Below, piece by piece: positions 54,528-64,000 of a stretch of 64,000 nt of DNA. The position numbers and the translations under genes were made by a program. Location: NCBI GenBank assembly GCA_021780695.1, contig JAJXYD010000025.1, positions 310,001 through 374,000 on the forward strand, given 5' to 3'. Every line of letters starts with the position of its first letter. The first letter of the stretch is position 1. Origin of the DNA: Deltaproteobacteria bacterium. GTDB lineage: Bacteria; Desulfobacterota; Syntrophobacteria; Syntrophobacterales; Syntrophobacteraceae. The notes under the pieces are model-generated. The model saw only the letters and a list, made by a program, of their open reading frames with translations. It made no database searches and was not told where the DNA came from.

Positions 54528-56384
54528 TTACTCTTTTAATGGGACGATTGCGTTTTCAGGACAAATTTGCGCGCACACAGCACACCCCGTGCATAATCCG
54601 GGATCTATCCCGATTTTTCCATCCTTGGTAAAAAAGGCTGGACAGCCCAAATCGTCAATGCAGTTTCTATGGCCCCTGCACTTGTCGCCGATTTTAAAAA
54701 CCCGTTTGGTGTCAAGCTTCAACGATTTGGCGTAAAGCGTACAAAGTTCCGTGGATATAATGACTGAAACGCCCTTGTATTCAAGCGCCTGCCTTACCGC
54801 TTCGATGCTCTTTTTGACCTTTAAGGGCTCAATGGTGGTAACTACGGGAACGCCTATTGCCCGCACGACCTGTTCAATGGAAACGCGGCCGTATCCATTG
54901 AGGTTGAGCATGGCCATATCCACGCCGGGATTGGGCTGATGACCCGTCATGGCGGTCGTGCCGTTATCGAGGATAACCAGGGTCATGTTGTGATTGTTGA
55001 AAATAGCGTTTACAAGGCCGGCAATTCCGCTGTGAAAAAATGTGGAATCGCCTATAAAAGAGATCACCTTCTTATCGGTGGCCTTTGAAAATCCGCACCC
55101 GGTCCCCAGAGAAGACCCCATGCAGAGCAGATAATCGGCCATTGCAAGCGGAGGCAAAATACCAAGGGTATAGCAGCCGATATCGGTTGGGTAAATGGTC
55201 TGCATCCCCTTGGCCGCCCTTTTTACTATGTAGTAGGTTGCCCGGTGAGAGCAACCGGCGCAAAGATTTGGCGGACGCTGGGGTATCTCGGGTATGTCGG
55301 ATAAATCCGGGGAAACCGCAGGGGTATAGGAGAGTTCGAAATAGTTTGCCATGGTTTTGCGGACAAGTGCAGGCTCGAATTCATAGAGCCGTGAGAAAAG
55401 TTCCCGGGCTTTACCTTTTATGGACAGCGTCAGCTTCTCCTCCTGAGCAAAGGCTTTTACAGCCTCCTCCATGTAAGGTTCGCCTTCTTCGGCCACCAGG
55501 ACCTTTTCACAACCGGCAAGAAACTTCTTTATCATTTTTTCCGGCAGCGGGTGTGAAAAGCCTATTCTAAGAATCTTCACTCTGTTTTCTATTCCAAGGT
55601 CCTTTATCCCGTCCCGCACATAGTTATAGCTTACACCGTTACAGATGATCCCCCAACGGCCTTCGCCCTCGATAAAATTATACGGCGAACTCTCCGAAAG
55701 ATGCTCAGCTTCCTCCAGGTTTTTTAAGAGCTTGACATGCAGATTTCTTGCAACCGCAGGAATGGGCACCCAATTGAAGGGGTCCTTTACAAAATCTCCC
55801 CTGGTCTTTACCGGCGCCACATCCGCAAAAGTTACCACTCCGGTCGAGTGGTTTATCCTGGTGGTAGTGCGAAACAAAACGGGTTCGCGCACCTTCTCGG
55901 AAAGCTCAAAAGCGTAGCGAACCATCTCGTGGGCCTCCTCAACCGAGGAAGGTTCAAGGACCGGAAGCCCCGCCAGCTTTCCATAATAACGATTATCCTG
56001 TTCGTTTTGACTTGAAAACATCAGGGGATCGTCAGCGGTTACAACGACCATCCCCCCCTTTACCCCAACGTAGGCCAGAGTAAGGAGCGGATCGGCTGCC
56101 ACATTCAATCCGACATGTTTCATAATGGCCATACTTCTCAAACCCGAACAGGCCGCAGCGGCCGCAACTTCGAGCGCCACCTTCTCATTTACGCTGTATT
56201 CGAAATAGAGATCGCTTTCACGAGACATCTCAAACAAGCTATTGCTTATCTCCGAGGACGGGGTGCCGGGATAGGTGGCGCCAAGCGCCAAACCCGCCTC
56301 AACAGCCCCACGGGCTATAGCCTCGTTACCCAGCAGGAACATCCTCCTGCCTTTATGGCCGGCAAGTAATTTGTGCATTTTCAT
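54528..56384 (-). CDS. iorA: Indolepyruvate ferredoxin oxidoreductase alpha subunit
   Basis: The 618-aa TPP enzyme has an N-terminal pyrimidine-binding domain (GATYPGTPSSEISNS), a central domain, and a TPP domain with GDSTFFHSG...NAIFNNHN. The C-terminus holds two [4Fe-4S] motifs: CRGHRNCIDDLGCPAF and CTGCAVCAQICP. Length matches the family. It would pass electrons to ferredoxin, a possible donor for the nearby NuoEFG-less complex I. Confidence 0.95.
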   Translation of the reverse strand: MKMHKLLAGHKGRRMFLLGNEAIARGAVEAGLALGATYPGTPSSEISNSLFEMSRESDLYFEYSVNEKVALEVAAAAACSGLRSMAIMKHVGLNVAADPLLTLAYVGVKGGMVVVTADDPLMFSSQNEQDNRYYGKLAGLPVLEPSSVEEAHEMVRYAFELSEKVREPVLFRTTTRINHSTGVVTFADVAPVKTRGDFVKDPFNWVPIPAVARNLHVKLLKNLEEAEHLSESSPYNFIEGEGRWGIICNGVSYNYVRDGIKDLGIENRVKILRIGFSHPLPEKMIKKFLAGCEKVLVAEEGEPYMEEAVKAFAQEEKLTLSIKGKARELFSRLYEFEPALVRKTMANYFELSYTPAVSPDLSDIPEIPQRPPNLCAGCSHRATYYIVKRAAKGMQTIYPTDIGCYTLGILPPLAMADYLLCMGSSLGTGCGFSKATDKKVISFIGDSTFFHSGIAGLVNAIFNNHNMTLVILDNGTTAMTGHQPNPGVDMAMLNLNGYGRVSIEQVVRAIGVPVVTTIEPLKVKKSIEAVRQALEYKGVSVIISTELCTLYAKSLKLDTKRVFKIGDKCRGHRNCIDDLGCPAFFTKDGKIGIDPGLCTGCAVCAQICPENAIVPLKE

Positions 56385-56727
56385 TCCCTTGTCATTTCAT
56401 TTTGTTTGTTCCAACAGTCGAACCACAAGCAATGATCGTAAAGACCATCTTGTTTTTAACTTCGAGGCGGCAGGAAATCAAAAGAAAAGAGCCAAAAGGA
56501 AGGAAGTAAGAGCAACCGGGGAGTCTATTAAGCGTTTTTCGGGCAACTATTCGATTGCCCAAAAACTTTTCATGCGCAGGAACACAAAATTTAGCTAATT
56601 CGGATCCATAGTTTTACCGATATATACGTTGGGAATTAACAGCGCATTTGGAAAGCCCGGCGCTGTGGACTTGGCCAGTTCTAAAAGAGGTGGGTTTGCG
56701 GGTGCGCATAAACCTTGGAGGTCGGTC

Positions 56728-56979
56728 ATGGACATAATCATAGGAGAGAGCCCCCGGATCGGAGCATCGGACCAGTACAAACGGGAAGCGGACCTGACCT
56801 GTTCAATCGAGGCAAAGTATTTGGGAATAAGAGAAAATAAGGAGCAAGACGACTACGATGATGAACGGCCCCGGGGCCGAGTACTCTCCCTTCTCATTCC
56901 CGAGGGCCAAAACGTTCCGCACGGCATTGAAACCGGCGAATACCGCATCTATCTGCGTTTTGTGCGTCGCAACCGGTAA
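56728..56979 (+). CDS. Small charged protein of unknown function
   Basis: An 83-aa frame from ATG 56728 with a good ribosome site (GGAGGTCGGTC). It begins MDIIIGESPRIGASDQYKRE and has a charged middle with a DDYDDE run. No family is recognised. It ends 5 nt before the stop of the convergent DUF362 gene. It could be real or chance; the ribosome site favours real. Confidence 0.4.
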   Translation: MDIIIGESPRIGASDQYKREADLTCSIEAKYLGIRENKEQDDYDDERPRGRVLSLLIPEGQNVPHGIETGEYRIYLRFVRRNR

Positions 56980-56984
56980 AGATA

Positions 56985-58175
56985 TCAACCGGAATGTTTC
57001 GCGGCGCCGATTCCGAGCAACCGATGCATCAGGCTTCGCCGCAGTCCGACGGCGCCCTCCGGACAGAGTTCGTGACAGCAGTAACAGCGTAAGCAACGTT
57101 TGTCGTCTATGAAGGCGATCCTGCGCTTTGCCTTGATGATCTCAATTGCACCCACGGGGCATGAGTCTCGACAGATACCACACCCGACACACTTTTTCTC
57201 CGCCACTTGGGGCATCTGAGAAAGCCAGTCTTTGACATAGGGTCCAAGCGGCTTTTGCCACCATGTGAGATGTTTCTGCAAACCCAACTCTTCCAGGGTT
57301 GCAGGAAGCCTGTAGCCGGGGACACGGATTTTCGACAGTTCGGCCCCTATTACCTCTACCTCTTCTATGCGCGAAGGGGTAAGTCCTCGTTTTTCCGCGG
57401 CGAGCAACAGCGGGTTTTGTTCCCGCCGAAGACCGACGATCTCAGAGGCGACAATATCAAGAGCCAAGGGGTTTTCGGACCCAATCAGCAAACCGACGTG
57501 CCGGGCAACACCGGCCACTCCCGGGCCGTCTCCTTCCATGCCGACAACCGCATCCATTATCGAGAGGCGCGGCGAAACATAGTCAGCAAGATCGAGCAGC
57601 ATATCGGCAAACTGCGCTTTATCGTTTAGCTTGGCGTGATAGCCCGGTTTGGACAGCCCCGGGACGACACCGAAGTTATTTTTTACCGCGCCTGTAATGC
57701 TCATAAGCGTATGGGTCTTTAATTTGCACACCCCAAGGACTCCGTCTGCGGTTGCTACAGGAGTTATCACGTCGAAGTGCTTGATCAACTTTCCCTGTGG
57801 GAAAGATACCGCCGTGGAGGTTGTGTCGAAATTTAGCTCAGCCCCGGAAGCCGTTGCCGCATCGCTCATCCCCGACTTTCGGTAGAGGGTGTTGAGCGTC
57901 CGGGAACTGTACTGATATCCGGCGCCGGGACTGTCTGCTATAATGGGCAAAGCTCCCGATCCCTTTACCATTCGGGCAAGGGAAGCAACAACCATGGGGT
58001 GGGTCGTAACCGCCTGCTCCGGAGCGGCGGGCTGAAGCAGGTTGGCTTTAAGAACGATTTTTTCCCCCGGTTTTACAAATCGGCTCATGCCGCCCATCAT
58101 CGAAATCAGGATCTCCATCTTTTCATACGCATGGTCGTAATCGGGACACTTCACAATGTAGACGGGGAAGTCCAT
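56985..58175 (-). CDS. DUF362 protein with C-terminal ferredoxin domain
   Basis: A 396-aa protein. DUF362 occupies about 30-275 (KIVLKANLLQPAAPEQAVTT, VLGVCKLKTHTLMSITGAVK, and GVGMEG-like acidic block VVGMEGDGPGVAG). A two-[4Fe-4S] ferredoxin domain is near the C-terminus: CVGCGICRDSCP and CLRCYCCHELCP. Function is unproven; family members are often linked to Fe-S electron transfer in anaerobes. Divergent from hisB. Confidence 0.9.
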   Translation of the reverse strand: MDFPVYIVKCPDYDHAYEKMEILISMMGGMSRFVKPGEKIVLKANLLQPAAPEQAVTTHPMVVASLARMVKGSGALPIIADSPGAGYQYSSRTLNTLYRKSGMSDAATASGAELNFDTTSTAVSFPQGKLIKHFDVITPVATADGVLGVCKLKTHTLMSITGAVKNNFGVVPGLSKPGYHAKLNDKAQFADMLLDLADYVSPRLSIMDAVVGMEGDGPGVAGVARHVGLLIGSENPLALDIVASEIVGLRREQNPLLLAAEKRGLTPSRIEEVEVIGAELSKIRVPGYRLPATLEELGLQKHLTWWQKPLGPYVKDWLSQMPQVAEKKCVGCGICRDSCPVGAIEIIKAKRRIAFIDDKRCLRCYCCHELCPEGAVGLRRSLMHRLLGIGAAKHSG

Positions 58176-58301
58176 TATTATTCTCCATTAATTCCTTGAA
58201 TTTTCCCGGGCAGCATGTATTTTGCCACTACGGGGCCAGGCGTAGTGGCGATTGCAAGTCCCCGCAGCTTCTCCATTCCTTAGTTTGCAAGCGAGGCCTT
58301 T

Positions 58302-58895
58302 ATGGGTGATAGACGAACAGGCAAAGTGGAAAGAACCACCATGGAAACCCGGGTCTTGGTGGAGATTTGTCTCGACGGTACCGGGGCCGTCGATGTCAAC
58401 ACCGGAGTTCCGTTTCTGGACCACATGCTCACGCTTTTTGCAGTTCACGGACTTTTCGACCTTAAGGTCACAGCGAAGGGCGATCTCGAAGTCGACGCCC
58501 ACCACACGGTTGAGGATATCGGGATATCTATTGGTCAGGCGCTTTCCAAAGCGCTTGGAGACAGGAAAGGCATCACCCGCTACGGACACTTCACCGTCCC
58601 GATGGATGAAGCGCTTGCTTGCGTAACCCTCGATCTATCCAACCGCCCTTTTCTGATTTACGACGCGCCACCCATGGCGGAGCGCACCGGGGAGTTTGAA
58701 ACCCAGCTCGCCCCGGAATTTTTCAGAGCCTTTTGCCAGCACGGCGGCATCACGATGCACATTCGAATCCTCTACGGAACAAACACACATCATATGCTCG
58801 AAGCGGCTTTCAAGGCATTGGGGCGCGCGCTCGCCGCATCCGTTTCTCCGGATCCCCGCCGAAGCACGATTCCATCGTCTAAGGGGACGCTGTAA
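58302..58895 (+). CDS. hisB: Imidazoleglycerol-phosphate dehydratase
   Basis: The 197-aa histidine-biosynthesis enzyme, a single-function HisB. Metal-site blocks are FLDHMLTLFAVHG, DAHHTVEDIGI and HHMLEAAFKALGRAL; RYGHFTVPMDEAL is also present. GAGG is five bases before the ATG. No other his gene is in the window. Confidence 0.96.
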   Translation: MGDRRTGKVERTTMETRVLVEICLDGTGAVDVNTGVPFLDHMLTLFAVHGLFDLKVTAKGDLEVDAHHTVEDIGISIGQALSKALGDRKGITRYGHFTVPMDEALACVTLDLSNRPFLIYDAPPMAERTGEFETQLAPEFFRAFCQHGGITMHIRILYGTNTHHMLEAAFKALGRALAASVSPDPRRSTIPSSKGTL

Positions 58896-58911
58896 AACGA
58901 ACACTTGCTCC

Positions 58912-58958
58912 TGCCGCTTCATGGAGATAAGACTTACGCTATCTCCCATGAAGCGGCA
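58912..58958. terminator. Long hairpin between convergent hisB and SPOR genes
   Basis: An 18-bp dyad, TGCCGCTTCATGGAGATA against TATCTCCCATGAAGCGGCA, with one bulged C. No T-run follows. AAGGGGACGCTGTAA and AAGGGGACTGTAA flank it as near direct repeats (58881, 58960). It is well placed as a terminator for both genes. Confidence 0.55.
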
Positions 58959-58990
58959 TAAGGGGACTGTAACCGTGCTCGAACGCAGCC

Positions 58991-60049
58991 TTACTTGTGT
59001 CCCGGCCCGGCCGCCACTGGACCGGTTGGAACTACCTTCGTTTTTTTCAGACCGTCGGCAGACATTTGTTCCCGCAACGTGTAGGCATTACTTTTAGTAG
59101 AAGGCGTTGTCACCACCAGAAACCCCGAGCAGGCTACGCGGTGAATCGAAGCCCTGTAGCCTTTGGCTGTAAGTTTTTTTTGTAGTAATTGAGCCTGACC
59201 GACGCTTCTATAAACGGACCCCACCTGCACCGCATAATCCGTACCGACTTTGGTGCGGGCTACGGGCTTGGGGGGGGATGAAGCTTTGTTATGGCTAGAG
59301 TTTTCAGAAAGCGTCGTCCGGTAAATCTTTACGCCATTTTTCCCCGAACCCTTTTCGTACCCTCTTTTAGACTGGGCGGTGGCAGTGGGCTTGCAATGGT
59401 TCGTTTTTTGGGAAAAAAGGACCTTGTGGGCCTCCTTTGGTTTTTTGACCTGGAGGACAGGAGGTTTCGCTTTTACGGGAGGGCCAGCATAGGGCTCGGT
59501 TACCGCTTGCGGAGCAGATGCCGGCTGCGGCGCAGCAACCTGTTCTTGAGAACTCTGCGGCAGCGTCTGCGTAGAAGTTGGCTGCTGCTGAGGCGCCACA
59601 CCTGTTGCAGGCTGCGGTTGTGGAGCTGGAGATTCCGCAGAAACCGACTCTCCATTTTCCGCAGGTTGGGACGTTGACTGCTCTTGAGCAGGAGCCGTTG
59701 GCGGCTGAGCCTTCAAACCTTCATCGGGTCCAGGGACCGGCTGTGCCTGTTGAGGCTTAACGGCTTCGGAGGGCGTTGACACAGGCGAGGTTGTCGCAGT
59801 CGTCGATGCTTGGGAAGTCACGGCACTCGTTTTCTGCTGTACCGGCATTGGCATCTCTTTTGTGATGGCCCCATGCTCCACAGCCGCTCTATTTTGGCCC
59901 TCTGTGCGGCTTTTTTTCCTTAAAAGGTATGGCGTTATTATGACGATGATAGCAAGAACAACTAACACAATCCCCAGGTATTTCCTTGTAGTGGCGCCAC
60001 TTCCTCGAACATTTCCGAGATTCCTTTGCACAATGAGCTTCTTAGCCAT
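58991..60049 (-). CDS. SPOR-domain membrane protein with Pro/Gln-rich linker
   Basis: A 352-aa protein. The N-terminus is basic, a single membrane helix (about 26-45, LGIVLVVLAIIVIITPYLL) follows, then a long low-complexity Pro/Gln/Ala/Ser linker (about 65-190) rich in QPQPATGVAPQQQP. A Lys-rich stretch precedes the C-terminal SPOR domain (about 270-340, DYAVQVGSVYRSVGQAQLLQ). It shares architecture with 3496-4236. Convergent with hisB. Confidence 0.87.
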   Translation of the reverse strand: MAKKLIVQRNLGNVRGSGATTRKYLGIVLVVLAIIVIITPYLLRKKSRTEGQNRAAVEHGAITKEMPMPVQQKTSAVTSQASTTATTSPVSTPSEAVKPQQAQPVPGPDEGLKAQPPTAPAQEQSTSQPAENGESVSAESPAPQPQPATGVAPQQQPTSTQTLPQSSQEQVAAPQPASAPQAVTEPYAGPPVKAKPPVLQVKKPKEAHKVLFSQKTNHCKPTATAQSKRGYEKGSGKNGVKIYRTTLSENSSHNKASSPPKPVARTKVGTDYAVQVGSVYRSVGQAQLLQKKLTAKGYRASIHRVACSGFLVVTTPSTKSNAYTLREQMSADGLKKTKVVPTGPVAAGPGHK

Positions 60050-60064
60050 CTTTGCCCCCTTCCT

Positions 60065-61264
60065 TTATCTTACGCTACCATTCATACAACGCTTTATCGC
60101 TCTTTCGAATCCGGGCAGCGCCCCTTCAATCGTGGCGTCGCTAACACAGTATGCTATACGGATATGACCCGGTCCGGCAAAGCCGCTTCCGGGCACGCAA
60201 AGGATGTTTTCTTCCTGTAGAAGCCCGATGAACTTCACGTCATCGGAAATCGGGCTTTTGGGAAAAAGATAAAAGGCCCCGCGCGGGACGGTAAGCTCAT
60301 AACCAAACCCCAGCAGGGCCTCTACAAGCCGATCTCTTTTTGCCCTGTAGACGCTTATGTCCACGCATACCCCCTGAAGCTCTTCGACCAGCCGCTGCAT
60401 AATGGAGGGAGCGTTAACAAACCCGAGGATCCTGTTTGCAAGTGTCAGGGCATCGATGATGCTTTTACCGTCATCGGCCGATGGACTTAACGCCACAAAA
60501 CCTATCCGTTCACCAGGCAAGGAAAGATCTTTGGAATAGGAGCTGGTGATCAGCGAATTCTGGTAATGGGTAAATACACACGGCACAACGCAGTCGTCAT
60601 ATACAATCTTGCGGTATGGTTCATCGGAAACCAGATAGATGACGCGGCCGTATTGGCGGCTCTTTTCTCTTAAAATTTCTCCCAGTCTCGCCAGGGTCTC
60701 TTCAGGGTATATCTGCCCGGTGGGATTGTTAGGAGAATTTATGAGCACAATTTTGGTCTTAGGCCCGATCTCCTGCGCCATAAGTTCGAGATCTAGATCG
60801 AAATCGGGCTCTTTTGCCCGCACAGGCTTTAACACCCCCGCGTGATTGTCGGCATAAAAGCCGTATTCCACAAAATAGGGCGCGGGGCAAACCACTTCGT
60901 CGCCCGGATCGAGCAAAGCCTTAAAAATGATGTTTAGCCCCCCCGCGGCCCCGCACGTTACCACTATCTGGTCCTGAGCCATGGAAACGCAAAATTCCTT
61001 ACAAAAATAAGCAGACATGGCCGTTCGCGTTGAAAGATAACCCGCATTAGGCATGTATGCATGCAGCCCCGGATCTTTTTTTTGGAGCAATTCCACCAGT
61101 TTTTCACCGACTATGTCCGGAGGCGGAAGGTTGGGGTTTCCAAGGCTGAAATCAAAAACTTTGTCCTCGCCGTGGATCTTTTTAAGTCGAGCGCCTTCTT
61201 CGAACATCCTGCGAATCCACGAAGATTTTTCGAGAAAAACGCTCATCTTCCGTGCAACTGCCAT
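60065..61264 (-). CDS. Class I/II pyridoxal-phosphate aminotransferase
   Basis: A 399-aa fold-type I aminotransferase. It has LGNPNLPPP, VVTCGAAGGLNIIFKALLDP, LINSPNNPTGQIYPEE and YLVSDEPYR. The PLP-lysine motif is SSYSKDLSLPGERIGF (about 233) and the final arginine is HIRIAYCVS. Substrate unknown; aspartate/aromatic type is likely. It lies 15 nt upstream of the SPOR gene, so the two may be one transcript. Confidence 0.92.
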   Translation of the reverse strand: MAVARKMSVFLEKSSWIRRMFEEGARLKKIHGEDKVFDFSLGNPNLPPPDIVGEKLVELLQKKDPGLHAYMPNAGYLSTRTAMSAYFCKEFCVSMAQDQIVVTCGAAGGLNIIFKALLDPGDEVVCPAPYFVEYGFYADNHAGVLKPVRAKEPDFDLDLELMAQEIGPKTKIVLINSPNNPTGQIYPEETLARLGEILREKSRQYGRVIYLVSDEPYRKIVYDDCVVPCVFTHYQNSLITSSYSKDLSLPGERIGFVALSPSADDGKSIIDALTLANRILGFVNAPSIMQRLVEELQGVCVDISVYRAKRDRLVEALLGFGYELTVPRGAFYLFPKSPISDDVKFIGLLQEENILCVPGSGFAGPGHIRIAYCVSDATIEGALPGFERAIKRCMNGSVR

Positions 61265-61385
61265 AATGCGCTCAAGCCTCCTTAAAGGCGGGACGAACCA
61301 GGGTATTCCGGCTCGTCGTCTTAGAAAATATGATTTTGTGTACTATAAGAGAGTTTTGCACCCATATGCAAGCATTGTTTACCCC
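61265..61385. other. Leader of the aminotransferase gene
   Basis: About 120 bases upstream of the aminotransferase. No promoter is clear. Confidence 0.3.
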
Positions 61386-61767
61386 CTATTGAGAAGCATT
61401 GGCGAAGGGCAACGTTTCCGTCAGGATAAGCCCCGGTGCCCCGTCACCGGCGTTGGTCACCACTGCGCGCAGGATCGGCGCGCTGTTTTGCACCAAGTCG
61501 AAGCTACTCCACGGGCTGCCATTGTCTGCTCGCCTACTGATTTCCCGACAGCAAACTGAGCATCGCTGCGATTCCCGATCCCATAGTCAAGAGTAAAAAC
61601 AGCCCAGCGGAGATAACTGCTTTTTCTACATTGGATTTTTCACGGAGAGCTCCGTAAAGAAAAAGTCGGTCGTCAACGCGTGTTTTGAGAAAATTGGATA
61701 AATCATAAAGATTCCAAAGCGCCAGGAACAAATCTATAGATGGACATTCTTAAAGGATCATTACAAA
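61386..61767 (-). pseudogene. Possible frameshifted small membrane-protein gene
   Basis: Two minus-strand frames abut. The upstream frame (61534-61767) has a membrane helix (AVISAGLFLLLTMGSGIAAM) and only TTG starts. The other, ending in TAG at 61386-61388, reads VQNSAPILRAVVTNAGDGAP and GLILTETLPFANASQ. They switch frame near 61534. The family is not recognised. It could be decayed, or two chance frames. Confidence 0.35.
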
Positions 61768-61979
61768 TAGCGAAAAATTTTAAATTATGCAAATAAGCAA
61801 AGTTGGTATACTTTTTTACCAGTCCATATATGATAACACATCAAAATCAATCAGGTTATTGATTTATAATCATGTCCTTTTCGTCAGTCGTTACCAGATC
61901 TACAATCGGTTATAATAGTAGAAAAGAAAGTTTGCGATAGCGATTGCAATTTTATAGTCACCACTATGGGTTTGATAAG
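61768..61979. other. AT-rich spacer before the regulator remnant
   Basis: AT-rich DNA with a TATAAT at 61911-61916 and a TTATAATCAT at 61864-61873 that matches one half of a PerR box only. Neither is enough to call a site. Confidence 0.3.
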
Positions 61980-62453
61980 AATCTATTTTTGCGCTTAATT
62001 CATAGAGAACTGCATAAGTATAGAATACCATTTGAGGTTTGCTCGGAAACTATTGCTATTTTCTTTATTCGTACCAATTCGCTCCGGCCCGGAGGCTATC
62101 CTAAAAGATTTCCATGCTTGACATACCCAGTACTCATAACTACTCATTATTAATGGTAAGCGAGGATTTTCCATCCACCAACATCGCCACGGGCGAACAA
62201 GACTTTTTCAGTTTAAAGGATTCGGGGGAAGTGCTGGAAATCGAATTCGGCGGTTCTTACAATCACTATGGCGATAAAAAAGTCCGATCCTCATCCGCAT
62301 TTAATCTGCATCAAGTGCAATAGGATCGTTAGCCCTGAATTGGGAAGCCTCGCCGCGATTTTTCAAAAACCGACTTCGGGGGCCGGGTACAAACTCAGCG
62401 GTCATCGAGTGGACTTTTATGGTCTCTGTCCCGGTTATCTGAAAGAGGAGTAA
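61980..62453 (+). pseudogene. Decayed Fur/PerR-family regulator
   Basis: Pieces of a Fur-type protein lie in three frames. Frame 1 near 62083-62112 has EAILKDFHA. Frame 2 (62114 to about 62275) has VSEDFPSTNIAT and SLKDSGEVLEIEFGGSYNHY. Frame 3 (about 62276-62453) has SDPHPHLICIKCNRI and GYKLSGHRVDFYGLCP. These are DNA-binding and zinc/dimer parts of the family. The frame 2 to 3 change falls at an A6 run (62275-62280). The second structural-zinc pair reads CPGY, with TAT at 62436-62438, so the last Cys is lost. It is directly upstream of katG. Confidence 0.78.
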
Positions 62454-62548
62454 GGAAATCAGAATGTGGCGAGTGCCTGCAAGTCAGGGCGCACCCGATA
62501 ATTTTGACTCGGATAAAAGCCATAACAGCAACAAGAGGAGTTAATTAG

Positions 62549-64000
<1,452 letters not shown>

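Noticed and set aside
61864-61873. TTATAATCAT as a PerR box
   Set aside because: Only one half matches the TTATAATnATTATAA consensus, and AT-rich DNA makes this easy by chance.
61944-62153. 69-aa plus-strand frame as an intact gene
   Set aside because: It overlaps the three-frame regulator remnant; its middle part bears only weak, out-of-register resemblance to a Fur N-terminus.

Overview
The window looks like chromosome of an anaerobic Desulfobacterota (deltaproteobacterial) organism, probably from the syntrophic or sulfate-reducing Syntrophobacter-like group. This assignment is an inference from gene content: a complex I operon without the NADH-input subunits, a Wolinella-type fumarate reductase/succinate dehydrogenase (frdCAB order), indolepyruvate:ferredoxin oxidoreductase, a DUF362 ferredoxin-like protein and many Fe-S proteins. 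No rRNA, tRNA or CRISPR array was seen.

Layout. 1-4.2 kb: the end of a glycosyltransferase-like gene, a single-domain response regulator, argS and a SPOR-domain protein. 4.5-29.8 kb: a large exopolysaccharide/capsule locus, mostly on the minus strand. It holds a Wzi-like barrel, a WbaP/WcaJ-type initiating sugar transferase, several glycosyltransferases, a Wzy-like polymerase, two GDP-mannose-dehydratase-family enzymes, a Wzx flippase, gmhA, a Wzc-like protein, a UDP-glucuronate epimerase, a Wza lipoprotein and the divergent hldE. The middle of this locus (about 14-17 kb) is AT-rich and carries a decayed transposase, a truncated glycosyltransferase and one copy of a roughly 190-bp dispersed repeat; the other copy is at 4.25 kb. 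29.8-44.4 kb: an energy block on the minus strand, with nuoABCDHIJKLMN, a cytidylate-kinase-like/BON fusion and frdCAB. 44.8-51.4 kb: a response regulator, an OmpA-like protein, a lipoprotein, an uncharacterised membrane protein paired with an RdgC-family protein, a DUF151 nuclease-like protein and an M42 peptidase. 51.5-61.3 kb: an Nramp transporter with a tandem universal stress protein, iorAB, a DUF362 iron-sulfur protein, hisB, a second SPOR protein and an aminotransferase. 61.3-64 kb: gene remnants including a decayed Fur/PerR-type regulator, then katG running off the window end.

How they work together. The EPS genes form a Wzx/Wzy-type pathway: lipid-linked initiation, sugar addition, flipping, polymerisation, then Wzc/Wza export, with nucleotide-sugar enzymes alongside. 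The Wzc-like protein lacks the Walker A lysine, so phosphorylation control may be lost. The nuo and frd operons would feed and drain the menaquinone pool, with complex I probably taking electrons from ferredoxin or another non-NADH donor. katG and the Nramp/USP pair suggest oxidative-stress and metal handling; the regulator beside katG is a pseudogene. The most unusual items are that PerR remnant, the lysine-less Wzc, the kinase-like/BON fusion between nuo and frd, and the RdgC-membrane protein pair.
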